Assembly: GCA_024509875.1 (NCBI GenBank)
Contig: JAMPIV010017810.1
Coordinates: 5,001-69,000, forward strand
Source: Oreohelix idahoensis
Taxonomy: Eukaryota; Mollusca; Gastropoda; Stylommatophora; Oreohelicidae
Length of the DNA stretch: 64,000 nucleotides
Direction: 5' to 3'
In this document: piece after piece, positions 22,080-33,795 of the stretch
Layout of the letters: each line of letters starts with the position of its first letter
Position numbering within the stretch: the first letter of the stretch is position 1
Position numbers and translations under genes: made by a program
Notes under the pieces: generated by a model
The model's input: only the letters and a program-made list of their open reading frames with translations
Database searches by the model: none
What the model was told of the DNA's origin: nothing

Positions 22080-25000
22080 CTGCCATCAATGGTACCTATA
22101 CCTTGTAGCGGTATGGCAGCTTGCGTACCCTGACGATCCCCAGAGCTATGCCAGTGGGAGTTTTACTCCTGGTAGGTTCAACCAAGCTGGACTGGTCTGT
22201 GTGGGTAGGGGTCAGACAAAAGCTGGTACCCTGGTCCTCCAGGTTGGGGGTTTTAGCATAGGGCTGACACCCCTGTCTATGTAAAAAAAAATAATGAAGT
22301 TACGGAAACAACATCAAATGAACAAACTTTGCTGCGGGATGGACATTCGGAGTCTGTGGCTCGTATGACTGTCAGTGGTGAAAGCCGAAAGGAAGCCACT
22401 GACATGAAAACAGATGTCCTGACCGCAAAACAGGATACAAGAATAGGATTTTGGAATGTCAGGACAATGTACGAGACAGGTAAACTAAAACAGGTCACGG
22501 CAGAAATGAGAAACTATAGGTTACACATCCTGGGGATAAGCGAGAGCAGATGGACAGGGGCAGGAAAAGTTAAAACAGCAACAGGAGAAACAGTACTTTA
22601 CTCTGGAAGAGAGGATGGACAGCACAGTGAAGGCATAGCCATTATTCTACAGAAAGGGATAGAAAGGACATTACTGGAATGGAAACCCATCAACAACAGA
22701 CTGTTACGATTGAGATTGAGAGGGAGATTCACCAACACTACAATAATACAATGCTACGCACCAACGAATGATAGCGATGAGGAGGTCAAGGATGAATTCT
22801 ATCAACAACTGCAGAAAGAAATGGAGGACACACCTAGATATGATCTTGTTATAGTAATGGGAGACCTCAATGCGAAAGTTGGTATACACAATACATATAA
22901 TGAAAGAACAATGGGGAAATGCGGCAGCGGAATAGCAAACGAAAATGGGGATAAGCTAATAAGTTTCTGTAGCATTAACAACCTGGTCATTGGAGGAACA
23001 CTTTTCCCACATAAGGAAATTCACAAGTTAACATGGGAATCACCAAATGGTCGGGACAGAAACCAGATAGACCACATCATGGTTAACGGTAGATGGAGAC
23101 ATGCATTACAAGATGTGAAGGTAAGAAGAGGTGCATATGTGGGAAGCGATCACCATTTAGTAGTAGCAAAACTGAAAGTGAAACTAAGAAGGGCTGGACC
23201 AACTGTAACTACACAGAAAAGGTTTGACATCAGCAAATTGAAGGACCCCCTTACCAGAAAAGCTTTTGCGGCCGACATTAAGAAACGATATCAATTTGCC
23301 AAAAGCCAGGAAAAGACATCGACTGGTGATATAGACCAGAATTTCAACACCATTTCAACAATATATAAGGAAAGCAGCAAATCATGCTTAGGATTCCAGG
23401 AAAGGAAGAAGCAAGACTGGATAACACCAGAAACACTAAACACCATAAAGATGAGAAAGGAAATGAAAAGAAAGAAAACAGAAGCGAAGTCCCCCAGGTT
23501 AAAGCAACTATATAGCGAACAGCACAGTCAGCTGGACAAGGAAGTTAAACGCCAAACCCGAGCCAACAAAAGGAATTTCCTAGACGATCTTGCAAGACAG
23601 GCAGAGGAGGCAGCACTGAGAAATGAACAAAGCACAGTATACAAAATAACTAAATTCATCAGCGGAAAACGAGGTGCAAACAATATTACATTAGTAAGAG
23701 ATAAGCAAGGTAATCTCATCACGACAGCAGAGGGACAGGAAACAAGATGGGCAGAGCACTTCAGAGAAATTCTGAACAAGGAACCACCAGAGACAAAACT
23801 GAATGTTCCTGAAGCTGAAAACGATCTAGATGTGAATACAGACATTCCACGAAAAGAAGAAATCATCACAGCAATCAAAGGGTTAAAGAACGGCAAAGCT
23901 CCGGGCCATGATAACTTTAATGCAGAGCTATTTAAGACAGACCCTGAGCTAGCAGCAGAACTATTAGAACCACTATTTGCACAAGTGTGGAAAACGGGGA
24001 CAACACCATCAGAGTGGAACAAAGGAATAATTGTCAAATTGCCCATGAAGGGAGATCTTTCAGACTGCAATAATTGGAGAGGAATCACTCTTCTCTCAGT
24101 TCCCAGCAAAATGCTAGGCAGGATAATTATACAGAGAATTTCAAAGGCAGTAGACTACAAACTGAGGAAAGAACAAGCAGGATTTAGAAAGAACAGAAGA
24201 TGTGTAGACCATATATTCACTCTCAGGAACATTATAGAGCAGTGCTCAGAATGGCAAAGACAGCTGTACATAAATTTTGTTGATTTTGAAAAGGCTTTTG
24301 ACAGCATACATAGGGACAGTTTATGGAAAATACTGAGGGCTTATGGAATTCCAAGCTGCATAGTGTCAATCATAAAAAGCCTCTATGCCAACTTTACGTG
24401 TAGTGTTGGGCAGAGCAACCTAACCTTCGAAGTGAAGACAGGAGTACGGCAGGGATGCCCCTTATCAACCACTCTATTTTTAACAGTCATAGACTGGGTG
24501 ATGCGCCAGACAACAGAGGGCAGTCCAAGAGGAATAAGATGGACTACATTTTCAACATTGGAAGATCTGGAATACGCAGATGACATTGCACTGCTGGCAC
24601 ATTCACATCAACACATCCAGGAAAAAACGGATAGACTTAATAAATTTAGCCAGCAGGTGGGCTTGAACATCAATTTAAAGAAGTCTGAGGTCATGACGCT
24701 CAATGTGAGCAACCCTGAGCCCATATCAGTAAGGAATCAGCAACTGGTACAGACAGATACCTTCACATATCTAGGAAGCATAGTAACACCAGACGGTGGG
24801 GCAGGCAAAGACATCAACATCAGAATGAATAAGGCAAGAACAGCCTTCTTTAGCCTAAATAACATCTGGAAGTCCTCCCAATACAGCACAAGCACAAAAT
24901 TAAGATTATACCAGAGTTGCGTGCTTTCTGTGCTTCTCTATGGTGCGGAATGCTGGAGAGTCACAGAGAAGGAAATGTCAAAATTGTCCTCTTTTCACAC

Positions 25001-25398
25001 AACATGCCTAAGAAAAATTCACCGAATCTTTTGGCCGAATACCATCACCAACCAAGATCTGCTTACTCGTAGCAAGCAAGAGGACATGCATACCATCATA
25101 GCTGGCAGACGCTGGAGCTGGGTTGGTCATGTCCTCAGAAGAGACCCCGATGCCATCACAAGAACAGCTATGCTTTGGACCCCTGAAGGAAAGCGAAAGA
25201 GAGGCCGACCAAAAACAACTTGGCGGAGGACTGTGGAGGCTGAGATGCAAAGAATGAACCAGAGTTGGGGCACTGTACGAAGGATGGCCACCGACCGTGC
25301 AAAGTGGAATCAATTTGCTGTTGCCCTACAAGACGCCACTAGGCGTGATGGCCACTGACTGCTTTGACGGTCGGTGGTTAAGGATTGAAGAAGAAGAA
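22080..25398 (+). mobile_element. RTE-type LINE copy B, full length (innermost)
   Basis: The element is flanked by the 11-bp TSD GGCAAGGAAGA (22069-22079 and 25399-25409), cut into LINE C. It has a 5' UTR of about 285 bp, a single ORF, a 3' UTR of only about 40 bp and a (GAA)n tail. This compact plan is typical of RTE elements. The TSDs are perfect and the ORF is intact, so it looks young. Confidence 0.95.
22365..25358 (+). CDS. Intact LINE endonuclease-reverse transcriptase, 997 residues
   Basis: A single ORF for target-primed reverse transcription. The N-terminal apurinic-type endonuclease (residues about 25-275) shows NVRTMYETGK, SESRW (catalytic Glu), YAPTND, GDLNAKVG (Asp about 167) and GSDHHLVVAKL (His about 262). 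The reverse transcriptase (about 545-800) shows NWRGITLLSVPSK, NFVDFEKAFDSI (catalytic Asp near 640), GVRQGCPLS and YADDIALL (Asp pair near 739-740). The C-terminus has RRWSWVGHVLRRDP and GKRKRGRPKTTW. I chose the first ATG; the frame extends 12 codons upstream without ATG. Proteins of this type are often mislabelled craniofacial development protein 2 in databases. No frameshift or stop is visible, so it could be functional. Confidence 0.92.
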   Translation: MTVSGESRKEATDMKTDVLTAKQDTRIGFWNVRTMYETGKLKQVTAEMRNYRLHILGISESRWTGAGKVKTATGETVLYSGREDGQHSEGIAIILQKGIERTLLEWKPINNRLLRLRLRGRFTNTTIIQCYAPTNDSDEEVKDEFYQQLQKEMEDTPRYDLVIVMGDLNAKVGIHNTYNERTMGKCGSGIANENGDKLISFCSINNLVIGGTLFPHKEIHKLTWESPNGRDRNQIDHIMVNGRWRHALQDVKVRRGAYVGSDHHLVVAKLKVKLRRAGPTVTTQKRFDISKLKDPLTRKAFAADIKKRYQFAKSQEKTSTGDIDQNFNTISTIYKESSKSCLGFQERKKQDWITPETLNTIKMRKEMKRKKTEAKSPRLKQLYSEQHSQLDKEVKRQTRANKRNFLDDLARQAEEAALRNEQSTVYKITKFISGKRGANNITLVRDKQGNLITTAEGQETRWAEHFREILNKEPPETKLNVPEAENDLDVNTDIPRKEEIITAIKGLKNGKAPGHDNFNAELFKTDPELAAELLEPLFAQVWKTGTTPSEWNKGIIVKLPMKGDLSDCNNWRGITLLSVPSKMLGRIIIQRISKAVDYKLRKEQAGFRKNRRCVDHIFTLRNIIEQCSEWQRQLYINFVDFEKAFDSIHRDSLWKILRAYGIPSCIVSIIKSLYANFTCSVGQSNLTFEVKTGVRQGCPLSTTLFLTVIDWVMRQTTEGSPRGIRWTTFSTLEDLEYADDIALLAHSHQHIQEKTDRLNKFSQQVGLNINLKKSEVMTLNVSNPEPISVRNQQLVQTDTFTYLGSIVTPDGGAGKDINIRMNKARTAFFSLNNIWKSSQYSTSTKLRLYQSCVLSVLLYGAECWRVTEKEMSKLSSFHTTCLRKIHRIFWPNTITNQDLLTRSKQEDMHTIIAGRRWSWVGHVLRRDPDAITRTAMLWTPEGKRKRGRPKTTWRRTVEAEMQRMNQSWGTVRRMATDRAKWNQFAVALQDATRRDGH

Positions 25399-25409
25399 GG
25401 CAAGGAAGA

Positions 25410-26431
25410 ATATTCCAGCACCTCTGATTCATGCTATACAGAGCTTCTACAAGTCTTGCAGAAATTATGTGAGGACAGCAAACCATAAGTCAGAAGAGTT
25501 CAGGACCACCACTGGTGTAAGACAAGATGATATCCTATCACCTTACCTCTTCATACTCCTTATGGACGATGTCATCAAGGCATGTAAGGAGAGAACAAGA
25601 AAGTATTCAGTGGGGTACTGGAAGATGAGACAGGTCTATATTTCGGAGCTGGCATTTGCTGATGATGTTGCCCTGATTGCTAAATCAGAGGCACATCTCC
25701 AATCCAACCTGCAAGTCTGGAAGGAAGAGCTGGAGAAGAGAGGGATGGTCATAAGCAGCTCTAAAACAAAATCCATGGTGATATCACGAGAAGAAAGAAG
25801 ACATCAGATTAAGCTGGGAGAACAGGTCCTGGAGCAGGTCGACCACTTTAAATACCTCAGAGCTATTATAGACCGAAAGGGAGGCATCAAAGAAGAGTTG
25901 GCCACTCGAAAAGCAGCAGCTGGGAGACTTTTTCAGGCCATAAATCGAGGATTCCTCAGCAAGAGAGAGGTTGGTAAGAAAACGAAGATGGCTGTATACC
26001 GCTCCACCTATGTCCCAGTCTTGACATATGGATGCAAGTCATGGGCAATGACTACAACCCACAAAAGCCAGATCCAAACCTCAGAAATGAGGTATCTGAG
26101 GAAGGTGGTACGCAACCAGACGATACGTCAAGGCATTAAATCCTACCCCCTGCAGACCCAAGTAGAACAGTCCCAATTAAGATGGTTTGGCCATGTCTGC
26201 AGAATGGGAGAAGATCGGAAACCACGACAAGCATGGGAAACAAAGAGCCAAGGATCCAGACCCCGAGGACGACCCAGAGTCCGCTGGGAGGACAACATTA
26301 GACAATCTTTGAAGGACCGAGGACTAGAATAGAACCAGGCCAGGAGGAAGACAGCCGATAGGATAGTCTGGCGCTCTCTCTTCCAAACCTCTACACCTCA
26401 CGGTAGAAGGGGAACGACTAAGTAAGTAAGT
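25410..26431 (+). mobile_element. LINE C, 3' part
   Basis: Resumes LINE C after copy B: IPAPLIHAIQSFYKSCRNYV, GVRQDDILSPYLF (a diverged RQG-C block), FADDVALIAKS (catalytic FADD), TYGCKSWAM and RWFGHVCRMGEDR. A stop (TAG) after KDRGLE near 26330 shortens the ORF. The 3' end reads ACGGTAGAAGGGGAACGACT plus (AAGT)n, a signature also seen at 39159, 53833 and 54483. Confidence 0.93.
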
Positions 26432-26444
26432 ATGTATTCAGCTT

Positions 26445-26592
26445 GTTCTCCAATGATTTTGTTATTTTCCAACTCTCACAGCCGTATGTTAACACTGAGA
26501 TAACATTTGAATTAAACAGACGAAGCTTGGTATGTATATTCAATGATCGTAATTTCCAAATGTTAGATAATCTATTGAAGGCGCTAGCTGCC
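26445..26592 (-). mobile_element. LINE D, 5' part
   Basis: The minus-strand reading FNRLSNIWKLRSLNIHTKLR and SVLTYGCESWKITKSLENKL joins the frame of the fragment at 21046-21423 across LINE C. The 5' truncation point abuts the TSD at 26593-26604. Confidence 0.88.
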
Positions 26593-26604
26593 AAATCTAA
26601 TATA

Positions 26605-27530
26605 GAACTAAGAAAAAAGCTGGCTGGGTGGGATACACTGAATGAACAGAACATAACAGGTAAAGAAATCTATGCAGAAAAGGCGAGAAGTGCAAGACCA
26701 AAAGGGCACGCGGTAAAAAACAGATCAGGCAATAAAGAAAGTGATTTGAAAGGACTGGAAAGAGAATACAACAAAAGGTCACCAAGTTCAGACAGGAATA
26801 AAGAAATGTATCTGCATAATAAAACTGTTATGTGCTCAGAATGCTGACAAAAAAATAAAGAATGCTCATTTCTTGCAGAAGTTTAAACCAGATTCATTCT
26901 GTGCATAGCTTTAGAGTTTGTTAAAATGCTAGTAATGTGCAGGCATTTACGTATATCGACAATGAATTATCTCTGCACACAAAACTTGAGTGTAATTTCT
27001 TCATGGTCACACTAAGTCATGTACAAGGTCCTAACTGTCATCACAATCTAACAGACACCAGTGTGATTTAGAATACTCTTTCTAGCAAAATCTGGCTAAC
27101 TTTCATTTCTCTCATCTACTCATATTCCCACACTCTCTTTTTTCTCTTTACATATACACATGAGCAAATTAGCATATCATGCCAGACATTTGTGCATTGT
27201 AATTGGTACACTGCCACCAGCCAATGACTCTCATCTGCAACATAAATAAAAGATGATACAGACCAACAAAATGCAAATATATATGCAAAGCTAGACCTAT
27301 AGGCACTTGATTTCCAAACTAGACTTCCCTTATTTCAAATACAATTGAATTATCTGATTCTGAGTGAGAAGAAAAAAACACCAACATGATCTTGACTTAC
27401 TAAAATACATTTCTAATATGATAAGGACAACTCATTCTAGGTGCATCCATGGAGTATTTATTTGCTACTCTAAAAGATCACACCTTTATGAAAACGTGTC
27501 CAAACTGAGTACTAGCAGCTCTAAATGCAA
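26605..27530. other. Unassigned sequence
   Basis: Resumes the target of LINE D. A plus-strand open stretch to 26847 (SARPKGHAVKNRSGNKE and similar) has no recognised family. Confidence 0.4.
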
Positions 27531-28160
27531 CACCTTTTTTGTGAGAAGGGATTCATTAATTTCACATATGCTGACAATGGACTACATACAGCTCTAAAGG
27601 TGCAACATCTTTTTATAAAATTTGATCAACTGATTCTTCATGGATCTGTATGGAGTACATGCAGCTCTAAGTGTAACACCTTTTTATGTGATTTGATCAA
27701 CTGATTCCACATAAGAGTATATGCAGTTCTAAATGTAACATCTTTTTAAGTGACTTGATCAACTGATTCCACATAGAGTGCATGCAGTTCTAAATGTAAC
27801 ATCTTTTTATGTGATTTGATCAACTGATTCCACATAGAGTGCATGCAGTTCTAAATTAACATCTTTTTATGTGATTTGATCAACTGATTCCACATAGAGT
27901 ACATGCAGCTCTAAATGTAACATCTTTTTATGTGATTTGATCAACTGATTCCACATAGAGCACATTCAGCTCTACATGTAACATTTTTGTATGTAATTTG
28001 ATCAACTGATTCCATATGTATCTGCCTGGAGCAGATTTTTTGCAGCTCTAAATGTAACACTTTTTCTGTGTGATAAGATCAATTGATTCCACATAGAGAA
28101 CATGCAGCTTTAAGAGTAACAACTTTTTATGTGATCTGATCAACTAATTTCAAATGTCAT
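27530..28160. repeat. Tandem array, unit about 61-62 bp
   Basis: About ten copies of a unit containing TTGATCAACTGATTCCACAT, GAGTGCATGCAGTTCTAAAT and GTAACATCTTTTTATGTG. Edge copies are more diverged and a lone diverged copy occurs near 28390-28460. It lies downstream of the Miro stop codon. Confidence 0.9.
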
Positions 28161-28648
28161 CATCTTAGTACTGCTTTATTCCATTTCCAGCAGCTTATTT
28201 TGAGAAAATAAATTAAAGGCTTTTGGGTTATTAGTTGAAAATGTAGAAGGCCTCACATTAAAATGAAATTCTGCATTATGATCCATAATATTAAGATATT
28301 GTGTAGGATGATACATTAAACCATATGATATTGATTTATGACCTCAGGTTAATTTCTGCCTACAAGGATGATGGAATAAAGCAATGATATGTCAGCATAG
28401 AATACTTGCTGGTCTAAATGTAACACCACATCTTTATAAGATCTGATTAACTGATTCCATGCAGATCTGTCCCTAAGATCACACTTCTGTATTAAATGGT
28501 CAATTTATTTCACATGAGTCCAGAGATCATACACAATTTCTAATTGTTAGTTACTTTTGTTTCTCCCACCCTGCCCACAATGCAGGTCTATTTTGTGAAC
28601 TTATGTTAAACCAGGTAGAAGAACACACAAAGTCTCTATATTAAATAA

Positions 28649-28654
28649 TTTATT
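28649..28654 (-). terminator. Candidate Miro polyadenylation signal
   Basis: TTTATT on the plus strand is AATAAA on the minus strand, about 595 bp after the Miro stop. It is one of several AT-rich candidates; no transcript evidence. Confidence 0.25.
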
Positions 28655-29245
28655 AGTTCTTGCTATGCTTTGGCAGTGGGCAAATAAACCAAGGATGCTA
28701 ACAGCAAGAAGTTGATGATCTGTCAATCTATTGTCTTTGATGAAATGCTGAACTTAGACACAACCTACAAGACAGGCGTGACTATGTTTACAAAGTCACA
28801 TGACAAAAAAAAAAAAAACTCACTCAGGGTATCAGAATCCTAACCCTGTACAGCCGGAATCACTGACAGAACTTGACCCAGATTGGCTCTTCATGCATAT
28901 AATATCTACAGAAACGTTCCATGCCAAGTTCTACAAGTGAATACATAATCCAGATGTAAAGATGAGCAGCTTCCTACACCCAAACTAGAAGAAAAAATAA
29001 ATTAAATGTATAGTTACTGAATTTTCCAAATAAACTAGTGGTTACATTTAGTATTCTTGAATGATACACTACAGGCTACCCCCTCTCCCTTCACAAGTGT
29101 CAGTCTCAACAAAATATATGAACACCAGGCTGCTGTCAGTATTCTGTTCAGTGAGTTAGAACAAGTGTCAACAAGAGTTTAGACATTTTGCATTCTGTTA
29201 ACTCAGAATATCAGATATAATAATCAGGAGCTTGCTTCAGTTGTT

Positions 29246-29384
29246 TCATCTGCGCACTGCTGAGGATGATGCTGGTGATGTGGAGATCTTGTAGACAGCA
29301 AACCCAAGTACTGCAGCAATGGCCAACCCAATGCCAACATGTACATAAGTGTTCGAACTTGACTGAAAAAGACCCTTCATGTGT
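29246..29384 (-). CDS. Miro: Miro (RHOT) last coding exon: tail anchor
   Basis: The exon follows an acceptor (CTTCTTTCCATTAG) and its first base completes the Pro codon split with the exon at 53310. It reads HMKGLFQSSSNTYVHVG, then the hydrophobic segment IGLAIAAVLGFAVYKI, a short Ser-rich tail ending AVRR, and a stop at 29246. Miro proteins are anchored in the outer mitochondrial membrane by exactly such a C-terminal segment (vertebrate Miro also has a VLGFAMYK motif). The phase match and motif make this the terminal exon despite an intron of about 24 kb. Confidence 0.93.
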
Positions 29385-30039
29385 CTAATGGAAAGAAGAA
29401 AAGAATATAAGGAGTAAACATATTTGAGGATGTTAACTGTAGTCACACAGATCTATATCAAAACTTCACAAATGTCGCAGGACAAATATTATTATTTAAT
29501 TAATACTTATTTAACTAATGTTTATTATGTATAATTCTTATAGCTGTTACTCAGTTCTGCAGCATCTAGCACAATTTCTGATCTTAAGAGAAAAAAAAAA
29601 ACAGCAAAAACTAGTTTCTTATATTTTTAACTATAGTAAGAAAGTACGGCACATAAATAAATGTGACTATAATGAGCTTTTTGTGCAATTCACATGAACT
29701 GCCATAAAAAGCTTTGGACAATAACACAGCGCAGCTGAACCAACTAAAAAAAAAAATAAAAAAAAAATCAGTAACATTTATGCATGGTCTCAAGAAGTGT
29801 AAATATGGTAAATAAATATGCAGGTGAAGAAATCTTATGAAAAATGTGTAAGCAGTAAATTATGCTTCAGCAACAAACAGTTTTAATCTGTTGATGTGTC
29901 AAGACTGGAATGGTGATGACAGAGTGATGACAGAGTGATGACTGAATCATCAACAACAAACAGTAGCTTGTGATCAAGTGCATACACTGGTACTGATTCA
30001 TCCATTGCCCGTCAGTTCCCTATGGAGCTCAGGCCTTCT

Positions 30040-30475
30040 ACAAATTCATGCCAAGCCTTCTGGTCATACAAATTCACGCCAAGCCTTCTTGTCATCTGTC
30101 ACACAAATTCACGCCAAACTTTCCTGTTATCATATAAATTCACACCAAGCCATCCTGTCATCTGTCATAAACATTCACGCCAAGCCTTCCTGTCATCTGT
30201 CATAAAAATTCACGCCAAGCCTTCCTGTCATCTGTAATACAAATTCACGCCAAAATTTCCTGTTATCATACAAATTCATACCAAGCCTTCCTGTCATCTG
30301 TTATAGAAATTCACGTCAAGCCTTCCTATTATCTGTCAAAGAAATTCATGCCACCCCAACTTGTCATCTGTCAAAGAAATTCACGCCACGCCTTCTTGTC
30401 ATCTGTCATTTAAATTCATGCCAAGCCTTCCCGTCATCTGTTAAACAAATTTACGCCAAGCCTTCCTGTCATCTT
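30040..30475. repeat. 34-bp tandem array
   Basis: About 12-13 copies of AAATTCACGCCAAGCCTTCC followed by TGTCATCTGTCATA, with single-base variants. Overlapping ORFs (29978-30237) are repeat translations. Confidence 0.92.
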
Positions 30476-30574
30476 CTCTAGGTCATTCCATGAGATTTTA
30501 ATAATCCCTTTCCTGTTTGTCTACAACTTCCTTCTGCATGTGTTTTTCCCCTCTTTTTCTTCTTCGTACACTAT

Positions 30575-30740
30575 CAGACATATATTTGAATATGTCCTAA
30601 GAGAGCAGTGGTCAGCCTGAGGCTATTTTTATATCTACAGAGTTTATCCAGTACTGGTGATGGTCGTATGTACTTTCTCTGTTCCTCATATGTGGGGCAT
30701 CTTTGAAGCAGATGATCAGCAATCATTTTAGCAGTGTCCT
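30575..30740 (-). repeat. RNase H LINE 3' end relic
   Basis: The minus strand reads CTCAGGCTGACCACTGCTCT and CATCTGCTTCAAAGATGCCC, matching the 3' end of the relic at 18757-19250. Confidence 0.7.
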
Positions 30741-30759
30741 ATCCAATGCCAGTCTCTTC

Positions 30760-32340
30760 TGCACATCTCGTTCCCCCCACTATTTTTATTAGCTGTATTC
30801 AAGTAAATATAGGTGTCTTATTTTTTTTATTTTTTTTTACATGACTTAGTGCCATCACCACTTTTAAAAAAAGTAAAAAAACATTGAACAGTAAAATCAT
30901 TATCCCACTTTAGAACTTACAAATATCTTACGCTACATTCTTATTAAATAGCAGTAAATATGCAGTCCCCTCCCCTTCTAATCTGCAATTCTTCCTCCAC
31001 TAGGGTGATGCTTATTAACCACTGTACAAACATGGTGGCCATCCTTGACATTCACCAGAAGCAACCTGCTGTAAATGAGTTTGTAACAATCCACAATGAA
31101 TATATAACAAATGGACTTGAAAATGTCCATCACTCCCCATACAGAGGATTCTTTCACAACCAGTATGGACAAATGCCCATAGTGTGAGGGTTGGGCTATA
31201 AGGGTTGTGATATCAAACTTATATATGAACAAACTGTGTCCCTACAAAATGATACTGGGGATTAAGTGTTGCATAATTAAGCAGTAAGTTCATGTAGGAT
31301 ACCTAAGCACATGCAGTATTCAAAGCCGATTAATCAGCTGCAATAACTGTGGAGCAGTGCGAACAGCTGGCTGTGAAATTTTTTAAACCAATCTTTCAGA
31401 TCCTTGTGGAGAACAGGTTTTCAAGCATAACTCATCAAGCCTTTCTGTCTTGTGCAATTTGCTCCAGTCTCATTAAGTTGTTTTCCCTGTCCTGATAAAT
31501 CTTCCCATCACTTCCTGTTCTCTCCTCCCCATATTTCCTTTATGCTGAGAGCTTCAGAACAAGGATCGTACTGTGATGCCAGCATAAAACATCTGCAGTG
31601 TAATATGTTGTACACCAACATAATTTTTCAGACCCGGAATGTACCACAAGTTTATAAGTTTGTTGTTGTAAATGTAATGGTTATAAATATTCTGCTGAAC
31701 CTTTGATGAGTTATACTTAGGATATATGTGATCTATAACTTTCAAGTATTCAGCGGCTATAATTTGATTACTAATGAAAGCTTCTCTAATCATTTATATC
31801 ACACTGTATGCCGGTTAATTATAGATTCTAACTGTGCATGTTTTAAAAAAAATATTTGAATTAATGATACGTACTGTACTGTTTGTTCATTGTTAAAAAA
31901 TAAATTAATGAACTAAATTTAACACTGAAAATAATGAATGTTTACATATACACATAGGACATGTCAATTTCTATTAAATGTCATTATAATTTACTCTTAA
32001 CTTCAAATAACGTGTAGTTAAGATACTAAATGCAAAATTAATTAATTAATTAATCAGGATATCATTCCTCAAAGAAAAAAATGGTGCATAACAACTAATG
32101 AAAATTAAAAAACAGGAGGGGGGTGGGGGAACATTAATTTCTGAGTGACAATATCATAAACAATGTGACAAAAAGAATTAACAATCTACTTTTGCTTACT
32201 CATTGTGTATGCATTTATAATACGGACATAAACACTAGGAAACAGAAAAGCAGTAAGGAAACAAAGGGGCTATATGTGCAATCCATTAGACATTACAACA
32301 GAAGTGCTCAACAATGCTAAAAATAAAAAAGTTGCCCATA
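30760..32340. other. Unassigned intronic AT-rich sequence
   Basis: No coding motif or array recognised. Short homopolymer and ATTA runs near 32036-32055 only. Confidence 0.5.
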
Positions 32341-32354
32341 TATACAGTTGGTAC

Positions 32355-32390
<36 letters not shown>

Positions 32391-32393
<3 letters not shown>

Positions 32394-32596
32394 TTCTTCT
32401 TCCGTCCTTAGCCACCGACCGTCAAAGCAGTCAGTGGCCATTACGCCTAGTGGCGTCTTAGGGCAACAGCAGATAGGTTTTCTTTGCCATTGTTTCCCAT
32501 CACGCCTAGTGGCGTCTTTAGGGCAACGGCAAATCAACCCATTTGCTGTTGTTTCCGTAATCGAAGTGACTGGCAAACGGGTGATCAGCCCGTTGT
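32391..32596 (-). mobile_element. Short non-autonomous retroposon, second copy
   Basis: Nearly identical to 7801-8014, including the double GACGCCACTAGGCGT module and the GGGCTGATCACCCG start. It is again inserted within (TA)n tracts (32358-32390 and 32597-32610). Confidence 0.85.
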
Positions 32597-33004
32597 TATA
32601 TATATATATAAAAGAAGAGTCAAAATGTGTAAGAAAATATAATATAAGTAGAACCAAACAGTATACAAATTTATATTGTACAAAATCTGGTGGTTGAAAG
32701 GTACATATATCCTATTTAAGATGCATACATTTTTTTAAACAGTTGTCTCTTAAGACTCCTCAAACAGGATATATAATATTTTGTACAACCTGCTACGGTG
32801 ATTTTTGTAAAGTTAAAAAAAAAATAATTATTTTACAATTTTGACATAGAAACTTTGTTGCATATGGAGAATTCATGTCAACAATACATTCTGTGCAAAC
32901 ATAATAAATATAATGTTAAGCCTTTACCTATGATTAATTTGAGAAAAAATGTGGAAAAAACTTTTAACACTGCATTTGCTCCATCCACCATTTTAGATTC
33001 TCTG

Positions 33005-33795
33005 CATTCAACTAGTCTTAACAAAACTTGCAGCCTGACAGTGACTGTAACACTTTGCGTAGTTGCCAGTCAACTAGTCTTAACAAAACTTGCAGCCTGA
33101 CAGTGACCGTACCACTTTGTGTAGTTGCCAGTCAACTAGTCTTAACAAAACTTGCAGCCTGACAGTGACTGCAACACTTTGTGTAGTTGCCAGTCAACTA
33201 GTCTTAACAAAACTTGCAGCCTGACAGTGACCACACCACTTTGTGTAGTTGCCAGTCAACTAGTCTTAACAAAACTTGCAGCTTGACAGTGACTGTAACA
33301 CTTTGTCTAGTTCCCAGTCAACTAGTCTTAACAAAACTTGCAGCTTGACAGTGACCACAACACTTTGTGTAGTTGCCAGTCAACTAGTCTTAACAAAACT
33401 TGCAGCCTGACAGTGACTGTAACACTTTGTGTAGTTGCCAGTCAACTAGTCTTAACAAAACTTGCAGCCTGACAGTGACTGTAACACTTTGTGTAGTTGC
33501 CAGTCAACTAGTCTTAACAAAACTTGCAGCCTGACAGTGACCACAACACTTTGTGTAGTTGCCAGTCAACTAGTCTTAACAAGGAACTTCAAACAACAGT
33601 CGAATTCATCATGAGAACTCGTCTGACGGTGTAAACATCAAAGATGCGATCGCAAGAAGAAGAAGAAGTCTTAACAAAACTTGCAGCCTGACAGTGACTG
33701 TAACACTTTGTGTAATTGCCAGTCAACTAGTCTTAACAAAACTTGCAGCCTGACAGTGACCACAACACTTTGTGTAGTTGCCAGTCAACAGAGAA
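33005..33795. repeat. 62-bp tandem array
   Basis: About 12 copies of a 62-bp unit: CAGTCAACTAGTCTTAACAA, AACTTGCAGCCTGACAGTGA, a variable CTGTAA/CCACAA block, then CACTTTGTGTAGTTGC. Two subtypes (GACTGTAAC and GACCACAAC) are interspersed. One copy is split by the insertion at 33583-33667. Confidence 0.95.
33583..33667 (+). mobile_element. 85-bp LINE 3'-end insertion inside the array
   Basis: Flanked by a perfect 10-bp TSD, GTCTTAACAA (33573-33582 and 33668-33677), made from array sequence. It reads GGAACTTCAAACAACAGTCG to GATGCGATCGC and ends in (GAA)n. The GAA tail is that of RTE elements; the source family is not otherwise present here. Confidence 0.8.

Noticed and set aside
29978..30237. 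Overlapping ORFs of 75 and 71 codons
   Set aside because: Translations of the 34-bp tandem array.
33005..33795. Regular 62-bp repeats considered as a CRISPR-like array
   Set aside because: The genome is eukaryotic and the units are contiguous, with no unique spacers; it is a minisatellite.
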